Positions 8,101 through 10,995 of a stretch of DNA of 10,995 nt are shown in pieces (within the stretch, counting starts at the first letter, position 1; every line of letters begins with the position of its first letter). The notes beneath the pieces were generated by a model. That model was not told where the DNA came from. It made no database searches and was given only the letters and a program-made list of their open reading frames with translations. Source of the DNA: Candidatus Dojkabacteria bacterium (GTDB taxonomy: Bacteria > Patescibacteriota > Dojkabacteria > B142 > WJKM01); NCBI GenBank assembly GCA_020429465.1, contig JAGQLH010000046.1:1-10995 (forward strand), in the 5' to 3' direction. The position numbers were made by a program, and so were the translations under genes.

Positions 8101-8645
8101 TTATCAAGAAGTTTAACAGACATAACCCCATACTTATTTGTTTCGAAGTCAAACCATCGTCCTCGAGTAGGCATAAGTTTTACTCCATAGAGTCGTCTTT
8201 GGGATGTAGAAGTTTTTGTTTCATAAAACAAAATACCCTCGGCTCGAGCAATTTGCATTACAACTACTCTTTCATTACCACTAATCACAAATGTTCCGCG
8301 CTCACTCATTATCGGAACATCAGTAACAAAGAGTCGCTGTTTTTTTGTCTGGCCAGTTTTTCTATTATTTAAACTTGCGCTTATATATAGTGGGCGGTCG
8401 TATGAAAGACCAAGCTCCATCGATTTCCTAAATGAATGATTTGGCTTACCCCATTCAACCCCTTCAAATTGAAGTTCCCAAGCTTCACCAGTGTAGTCTT
8501 GGATTGGATTGATCTCTTCAAATACTTCTTTTACTCCTTCTTCGACAAAAAGGTTAAAAGAGTTGATTTGTGCCTCTATCAAGTTCGGCGTCAGAGTAGG
8601 ATATTCAAACTTAGCTAAGCTTATTCTATCTGAAGTTGCTGCCAT
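5118..8645 (-). CDS. rpoB: DNA-directed RNA polymerase subunit beta
   Basis: Second catalytic subunit of RNA polymerase, 1175 residues (E. coli 1342). Landmarks in order: fork-loop and rifampicin region FFGSSQVSRYMDQENILSEI then KRRITAGGPGGLTKERA (residues about 380-415); CPVTTPEGPSIGIV; HDDPTRTLMASNMQRQAVP; GELALGRNL then EGYNYEDAI; GDKLTGIHGDKGVIS (residue 891 is I where RHGNKG is expected); VKRMNVGQI; and GGQRFGEMEVWALEAH. R387, T400 and T405 align with E. coli Q513, H526 and S531, positions linked to rifampicin binding. The last 71 residues (1105-1175) contain 30 D/E and no K or R, an acidic tail well beyond the usual family end. The start MAATSDRISLAKFEYP leads directly into the conserved N-terminal region. 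There is no Shine-Dalgarno sequence. A 299-base leader precedes it, and no rplJ-rplL pair lies upstream. Confidence 0.97.
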   Translation of the reverse strand: MAATSDRISLAKFEYPTLTPNLIEAQINSFNLFVEEGVKEVFEEINPIQDYTGEAWELQFEGVEWGKPNHSFRKSMELGLSYDRPLYISASLNNRKTGQTKKQRLFVTDVPIMSERGTFVISGNERVVVMQIARAEGILFYETKTSTSQRRLYGVKLMPTRGRWFDFETNKYGVMSVKLLDKRPKILLTTLLRALGYSSDDNLRRLLEEHDTSDLGLLENTLKRDATKNRDEALLDIYRKLRPEDSISLESAEAFLNSLFFDKRRFYLGRIGRYQLNKKLGVEKEITAENYVLFKEDLVSVVQSLLQLNSGTIPVDDIDNLANRRIRGVGELIADQMRIGALRMEKNIRDRMGTYGTDELITPSVLVNTRPVIASVSQFFGSSQVSRYMDQENILSEIETKRRITAGGPGGLTKERATFSVRDVHSSSYSRICPVTTPEGPSIGIVSHMSMYARINSYGFLEAPYYRVVANIDLTTMEDTSVLVGHTLRSDAKDADGKVVVSKGTKLTKSDLSAIEKAEITKLQFEPVITDEVVYLAPDDEANYSIAGATVRDEDMNFITDTVFVRSEGSYKKVPINEVDFIDINPGQIAGLGFSLVPFAAHDDPTRTLMASNMQRQAVPLLRPTSPIVGTGYEKIVADASKRSVRAEQDGEVIESDADGISVKYKDGSIQEYETDIFVRTNQNTTFTQKVLARKGDKLKKGDLLIDGPSMQEGELALGRNLTAAYMIYEGYNYEDAIIVSERLVKEDVLTSIHIKEYSQEIRDTKLGKELVTADIPNIGEYLLRNLDEDGIVRVGASVESKDILVGIVAPKGEVELTAEEKLLRAIFGEYARDVRDNSLRLPHGDSGIVIGVQVLDKEKGDKLNPGVLKQVKVWVARTKKIQVGDKLTGIHGDKGVISKILPEADMPYMEDGTPIDIILSPMFVKRMNVGQIKEMHVAAQAEKLGKKVTVPPFTPIDDEMLVEELKKQGIDWAEKITLYDGRTGLPFDKKVTVGPRYIVKLNHLSSDKIHARSTGPYTVVTQQPLGGKAQFGGQRFGEMEVWALEAHAVPNVLQEMLTIKSDDVVGRAAAYKSIIQGMPIDPPSTPESFRVFKSELQALGVKLSEIEEDIDPIEDAMEEEGVDVLPEGGDPDSGSPDEADSTVMGDEEGEELTDVEVSGVENDPNFEVTEGTEE

Positions 8646-8677
8646 GTTTCGTTTGAATAATATAAAGTAAAAGTTTT

Positions 8678-8695
8678 ATTGTGATACTTCACAAT
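8678..8695 (-). other. Perfect hairpin shortly before the rpoB start
   Basis: ATTGTGA, loop AGTA, TCACAAT form a 7-bp stem whose 3' side ends 32 bases before the rpoB ATG. It is followed by AAAAC rather than a T run, so it is not a standard terminator. It may be a translation-control or mRNA-stability hairpin, or an operator-like palindrome. Confidence 0.35.
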
Positions 8696-8719
8696 AGTTG
8701 CATAACTCTTACACCACAA

Positions 8720-8749
8720 CAAAAGAAAACGCACAAAAGCGGTGCGCTT
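8720..8749 (-). terminator. Intrinsic terminator or attenuator upstream of rpoB
   Basis: On the minus strand AAGCGCAC, loop CGCTTTT, GTGCGTTT form an 8-bp stem (one G-U pair) followed by TTTTCTTTTG-type sequence. It ends 74 bases before the rpoB ATG. The 5' arm can alternatively pair as AAGCG-CAC-CGCTT, which would exclude the terminator stem. It may end transcripts from the pilN-like operon, or act as an attenuator for transcripts begun at the promoter near 8900. There is no T tract for the plus strand. Confidence 0.65.
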
Positions 8750-8832
8750 GGAGTAAAAATTTTACAACGATTATGTTAGTACCAAAATACTGAGTGAATT
8801 TTAGGAAGTACAAATAAGCCGAATACTCACCT

Positions 8833-8874
8833 TTACAGTCTCTTCCACAAATACTTTAGTGGATCCTTATACAT
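8833..8874 (-). CDS. Possible 13-codon leader peptide upstream of rpoB
   Basis: ATG at 8874-8872 opens a 13-codon frame ending in TAA: MYKDPLKYLWKRL. It would begin about 16 bases after the transcription start inferred from the extended -10 promoter, and precedes the 33-base hairpin and the terminator. A weak stem (UCCAC/GUGGA) lies inside the frame. The peptide is basic with one Trp and no run of a single amino acid, so it is not a classic amino-acid attenuator. A chance ORF of this length is quite possible. Confidence 0.3.
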   Translation of the reverse strand: MYKDPLKYLWKRL

Positions 8875-8896
8875 GCAAAGTCAAAACCTGAGTTGG

Positions 8897-8925
8897 ATTT
8901 TATCAGATTAAGAAAAAAGAAACAA
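8897..8925 (-). promoter_or_regulatory. Extended -10 promoter for rpoB-rpoC
   Basis: On the minus strand TGATAAAAT (8905-8897) gives a TGn extended -10 with hexamer TAAAAT (5 of 6 to consensus). TTGTTT (8925-8920) lies 17 bases upstream as the -35. The promoter sits just after the stop of the small membrane-protein gene, and the expected start is near 8890. The promoter before pilN has the same form (TGATAGAAT), which adds support. Confidence 0.6.
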
Positions 8926-8944
8926 CAGTATCTCATTATTTTCA

Positions 8945-9169
8945 TCATAAACCAATCTCTTCACTGCGAACATATACCGAATCCTGACTTGTTCGGGCAA
9001 TATGCTGCAGTACTGGCTCACCAATAGTTTTATCGATATCCTCAATTTCATACTGAACGAGTGTTTCATCACCCCCTACAGCAAAAAAAAGATCAAACGC
9101 AACAAAACCTGCAGATGCAACTGCTGCAAAAAAGACTATTAATTTCCAAGGAATTTTCATGCCGCCCAT
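8945..9169 (-). CDS. Small single-span membrane protein of unknown function
   Basis: A 74-residue protein with one N-terminal hydrophobic stretch of about 24 residues (WKLIVFFAAVASAGFVAFDL, then FFAVGG), preceded by lysines (MKIPWK). The remaining 45 or so residues are mostly acidic and hydrophilic (ETLVQYEIEDIDKTIGEP) and would face outward if the positive-inside rule holds. I do not recognise the family. It starts 12 bases after the pilO-like gene, so it is probably in the same operon and may be a pilus-assembly accessory protein; this rests on position only. The start is uncertain: TTG at 9172, ATG at 9169 or ATG at 9160, the last giving 71 residues. No PilP lipoprotein features are visible (no lipobox cysteine; the protein has no cysteine). 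It ends in TGA, followed at once by a second TGA. Confidence 0.65.
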   Translation of the reverse strand: MGGMKIPWKLIVFFAAVASAGFVAFDLFFAVGGDETLVQYEIEDIDKTIGEPVLQHIARTSQDSVYVRSEEIGL

Positions 9170-9181
9170 CAAACTAAGATT

Positions 9182-9826
9182 TTAAATTGCATCAGGTAAC
9201 TGATCTGCCACATTAGGAACATCATCTTTAATATAGTAAAGATTAAAATCAATCGATCCTGTTAGTGGTAATACCTGATTATCATTCTGTAAAGCAGAGT
9301 ATGTAATGGTCTGAATATCAAGTATTCGGGGAAATTTATCTAAATAATCAATTAATTTATATGCCTGATCTATGTCAGATTGAACCGCAAAAGAAACCTC
9401 AATTACCCCAACCGAAATAGGTGCGGTAGGGAATCTATTACTAATGGTGTTTGAGTGATCTATCTCCATAGAAACAAGTTGAACATCCTCGTTAATCATA
9501 AGATACTCATGGAGATTTCTAAGCACATATTCACTATCATCAAAGTCAGGAAATACTTCATTAAGTAACTCAATTTCAAATACATATTCCGACTGTCTTC
9601 CTACTAATTCGGTCAATGTTTCAATCTTTTCCTCTTGCTTCAAAATTAACTCCCGACGCACTTCATTACTTTGCACTTGCTTTATTACCGACACAATTGC
9701 TGGTCTAATTGCAACTACTATCATAAAAATAACTATCAACGTACTGCCAATTGCCAATGTTAGGGTCCCCTTCTGAGGATCATCAAGCAAATCTTTAAAT
9801 ATTGTTCGACTAAATTGAACTGCCAT
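9182..9826 (-). CDS. pilO: PilO-like type IV pilus inner-membrane protein
   Basis: A 214-residue bitopic membrane protein. Residues 1-20 are cytoplasmic (FSRTIFKDLLDDPQKG). A hydrophobic helix lies at about 21-45 (LTLAIGSTLIVIFMIVVAI), followed by a charged helical segment at about 50-80 (RRELILKQEEKIETLTELVG), as expected for the PilO coiled coil. The C-terminal half alternates strands and helices, including VGVIEVSFAVQSD and DQAYKLIDYLDKFPRILDI; the latter matches the ferredoxin-like fold of PilO, where the phrase on fixing a dimension per helix is conserved in spirit as LEKLPRI-type sequence. PilO pairs with PilN to link the cytoplasmic PilM ring to the rest of the machine. It starts 6 bases after the pilN-like gene. 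The assignment rests on topology, length, order and this motif, not on strong sequence identity. No Shine-Dalgarno sequence is seen. Confidence 0.65.
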   Translation of the reverse strand: MAVQFSRTIFKDLLDDPQKGTLTLAIGSTLIVIFMIVVAIRPAIVSVIKQVQSNEVRRELILKQEEKIETLTELVGRQSEYVFEIELLNEVFPDFDDSEYVLRNLHEYLMINEDVQLVSMEIDHSNTISNRFPTAPISVGVIEVSFAVQSDIDQAYKLIDYLDKFPRILDIQTITYSALQNDNQVLPLTGSIDFNLYYIKDDVPNVADQLPDAI

Positions 9827-9832
9827 AGCTAG

Positions 9833-10459
9833 TTATACTGAATCATTTAATGACGGACTTGCTACTGGTGTAACAGTGGGAACAACACCCATTGGAAGAA
9901 TTGGGTCTCGCTTAAACTGTGCCAATCGAGCCTGCATCTGAAATGGCCCAAGACTTTGTAGAGATACACCATCGGGTTGAAATAACAACACTTCAACTTG
10001 TGAAAAACTTTCTGAGTTCTTGAGTTTTCGTTCTAAATCATCAACATCCTCACGTGTAGCAACACCATTGACATTCACGATACCTTCTCTAGTCACCGAA
10101 ACGTTTAGTGAGGTAAATAGATTGGGATTATAACCATATACTTCTTGGATATACGGATCAAATGAAGTTGCACTATCCCAGATTAGTTTATACGTAGCTG
10201 TTTTATCTTGAAGCTCTCTAATCTCTTTCTCGGTATCTGCTAGGCGATCAAGCTGTAACTTATTAGTTTCAAGTTGCTCTTGTAGATCACGAGCTTGTCT
10301 ATCAACTACAACACGAACCCCAAAACAAATAATCACAACAAGCTCGACAGCTATAACAATAACTCGAGCAGTACTATTTACCCAATTGTATATCTTATCC
10401 CACTTATCTTCAGGTGTGAGCTGTGGTCTAAGGAGATTAAATCCTTTTTTGGTATCCAT
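9833..10459 (-). CDS. pilN: PilN-like type IV pilus inner-membrane protein
   Basis: A 208-residue bitopic protein. The N-terminus has FNLLRPQLTPEDKWDK, resembling the INLLP motif through which PilN binds PilM, though with R in place of P directly after NLL. A hydrophobic helix follows at about 33-50 (VIVIAVELVVIICFGVRVVV), then a coiled-coil segment at about 53-85 (LQEQLETNKLQLDRLADTEK). The C-terminal domain includes LFTSLNVSVTREGIVNVNGVA and REDVDDLERKLKNSESFSQV, typical of the PilN small alpha/beta domain. A low-complexity P/T/V-rich tail ends the protein. It is first in its operon. pilM, which usually precedes pilN, is not in the window, so its product, if any, is encoded elsewhere. An extended -10 promoter lies about 40 bases upstream. 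A competence or secretion homologue of the same fold (GspL-C/PilN superfamily) is an alternative. Confidence 0.65.
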   Translation of the reverse strand: MDTKKGFNLLRPQLTPEDKWDKIYNWVNSTARVIVIAVELVVIICFGVRVVVDRQARDLQEQLETNKLQLDRLADTEKEIRELQDKTATYKLIWDSATSFDPYIQEVYGYNPNLFTSLNVSVTREGIVNVNGVATREDVDDLERKLKNSESFSQVEVLLFQPDGVSLQSLGPFQMQARLAQFKRDPILPMGVVPTVTPVASPSLNDSV

Positions 10460-10500
10460 AGAAGCGGACAGTTTCTAAGTTCTCAAATATCTAGCAATTC

Positions 10501-10509
10501 ATTCTATCA
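10501..10509 (-). promoter_or_regulatory. Extended -10 promoter for the pilN-like operon
   Basis: TGATAGAAT on the minus strand is a TGn extended -10 with hexamer TAGAAT (5 of 6). The -35 region is poor (TTCATT 17 bases upstream), which is common for extended -10 promoters. The start would be near 10494, giving a leader of about 35 bases. Confidence 0.45.
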
Positions 10510-10559
10510 GAAGCAAATTAAGTAATGAAGTATAAAAATAATCCTAGTCCCTCACTAAT

Positions 10560-10587
10560 GTAGAGATGTAAGATCCTACGTCTCTAC
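10560..10587. repeat. 28-base interrupted palindrome between divergent genes
   Basis: GTAGAGA and TCTCTAC (7 bp) bracket an inner GTA/TAC pairing, with one non-Watson-Crick position between and a 6-base centre. Neither strand has a following T tract, so it is not a terminator. It lies between the pilN-like promoter and the GNAT promoter, within reach of both, and may be an operator or a small imperfect repeat element. No second copy is seen in the window. Confidence 0.5.
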
Positions 10588-10607
10588 AGCCACAACAAAA
10601 TTATCTG

Positions 10608-10613
10608 TATAAT
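10608..10613 (+). promoter_or_regulatory. Possible -10 element for the GNAT gene
   Basis: A perfect TATAAT, preceded directly by TG, lies 21 bases before the ATG. No good -35 is present 17 bases upstream (TACAGC). The leader would be about 15 bases long without a Shine-Dalgarno sequence. Confidence 0.4.
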
Positions 10614-10634
10614 AAATCATAGTGATTAAAAATT

Positions 10635-10995
10635 ATGAACCCGACTTTCTCACTCGCTACAAAACATGACCTCCCTACCCTTTCGAATTTATTGGGTGAA
10701 ATGTTTAATAGTTCTTCCTATCAATATAAGGATGCAATTGAAGGATTCTTAAAAACAAACAGTAAGTACTATTATATAGTGAAAATCGAAAATGAAATTA
10801 TTGGTATGACTATCATTCATTATTGGAAGCCAACACCGAAACCAGGGAAATTAGATAGAACATACTGGCACTTGAGTAATCTTTATATAAAACCAGAATA
10901 TAGAGGACAAAATATTGGATCTGATTTTCTCAATTACATTTATGTCGAGGCCAAAAAGCAAAACGTTGAGAAAATCCTAACATTTGCAGGTGGTA
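10635..10995 (+). CDS. GNAT-family N-acetyltransferase, 3' end cut by window edge
   Basis: The frame opens with ATG at 10635 and stays open to the window end, giving 120 codons. It begins MNPTFSLATKHDLPTLSNLL, the usual first strand and helix of a GNAT fold. Then come YYIVKIENEIIGMTIIHYW (strands 2-4) and LSNLYIKPEYRGQNIGSDFL. The last holds motif A: the V/I-x-P strand and the acetyl-CoA pyrophosphate loop R-G-Q-N-I-G at residues 90-95 (consensus Q/R-x-x-G-x-G/A). It should transfer an acetyl group from acetyl-CoA to an amine; the substrate cannot be told. The last 30 or so residues of the domain are missing only because the window ends. It diverges from the pilN-like operon, and nothing links it to the neighbours. 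Confidence 0.85.
   Translation, partial: MNPTFSLATKHDLPTLSNLLGEMFNSSSYQYKDAIEGFLKTNSKYYYIVKIENEIIGMTIIHYWKPTPKPGKLDRTYWHLSNLYIKPEYRGQNIGSDFLNYIYVEAKKQNVEKILTFAGG

Larger units (their letters stand above)
8646..8890 (-). ncRNA. Candidate regulatory 5' leader of rpoB
   Basis: If the promoter at 8925-8897 is used, rpoB mRNA carries a leader of about 245 bases. In transcript order it has a short ORF (8874-8833), a hairpin at 8811-8779 (GUAC/GUAC, CC/GG and AAAAU/AUUUU pairs with small bulges), a terminator-like hairpin at 8749-8720, and a perfect 7-bp hairpin at 8695-8678 before the ATG. The loop of the 33-base hairpin contains CACUCA, which can pair through ACUCA with the upstream UGAGU in GGUGAGUAU as a possible pseudoknot. 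This layout suggests attenuation. I cannot assign it to a known leader or riboswitch class. Confidence 0.45.

Noticed and set aside
8779..8811. Terminator at the 33-base hairpin in the rpoB leader
   Set aside because: The stem is AU-rich with bulges and no T tract follows on the minus strand.
112..10459. Alternative genetic code with TGA as glycine
   Set aside because: The long genes have ordinary GGN glycines and no in-frame TGA, and one gene ends naturally in TGA.
10295..10525. 76-codon plus-strand frame overlapping the start of the pilN-like gene
   Set aside because: Asn- and Ser-rich shadow frame covering the pilN promoter, with no domain or start-site support.
1..10995. tRNA, rRNA, CRISPR array, insertion sequence or attachment site
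   Set aside because: I saw no cloverleaf, regularly spaced repeats, transposase or integrase signature, or target-site duplications.

Overview
The window is an AT-rich bacterial segment coding almost entirely on the minus strand. Three things suggest a member of the Candidate Phyla Radiation (Patescibacteria), but not which lineage: the compact order rpoB, rpoC, rpsL, rpsG; a long charged coiled-coil insert in RpoC; and a short pilN-pilO-like pair without outer-membrane pilus genes. All glycines are GGN, no TGA interrupts the long reading frames, and one short gene ends in TGA. This argues for the standard code and against the TGA=Gly lineages (Gracilibacteria, Absconditabacteria).

Layout, in transcription order on the minus strand (right to left). 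At 10459-8945 is a three-gene cluster: a PilN-like bitopic protein, a PilO-like bitopic protein and a 74-residue single-span membrane protein. A 299-base gap (8944-8646) follows. It holds a good extended -10 promoter, a possible 13-codon leader ORF, a 33-base hairpin and a terminator-like hairpin with a U tract, so it looks like a regulated rpoB leader. Then come rpoB (8645-5118), rpoC (5072-1209), rpsL (1151-708) and rpsG (582-112). The rpsL-rpsG spacer holds three hairpins in a row, the last terminator-like and ending 21 bases before the rpsG start codon. A strong stem-loop with a T tract follows rpsG. On the plus strand, diverging from pilN, is the 5' part of a GNAT acetyltransferase cut by the window edge.

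How the genes work together: rpoB and rpoC encode the two catalytic subunits of RNA polymerase; rpsL and rpsG encode 30S proteins S12 (decoding centre) and S7 (head and mRNA exit side). The pilN/pilO-like pair would form the inner-membrane alignment part of a type IV pilus machine.

The most unusual content is inside the housekeeping genes. RpoC has a two-residue insertion directly behind the catalytic NADFDGDQ motif, has lost three of the four cysteines of the second zinc site, and has changed residues in the trigger loop (R933D equivalent) and at the R731 equivalent. RpoB has IHGDKG where RHGNKG is expected, and substitutions at rifampicin-contact positions. S12 has an insertion of about 24 residues and substitutions at both classic streptomycin-resistance lysines. 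No gene in the window has a convincing Shine-Dalgarno sequence. Comparisons with E. coli are from memory, and no alignment or database search was run.
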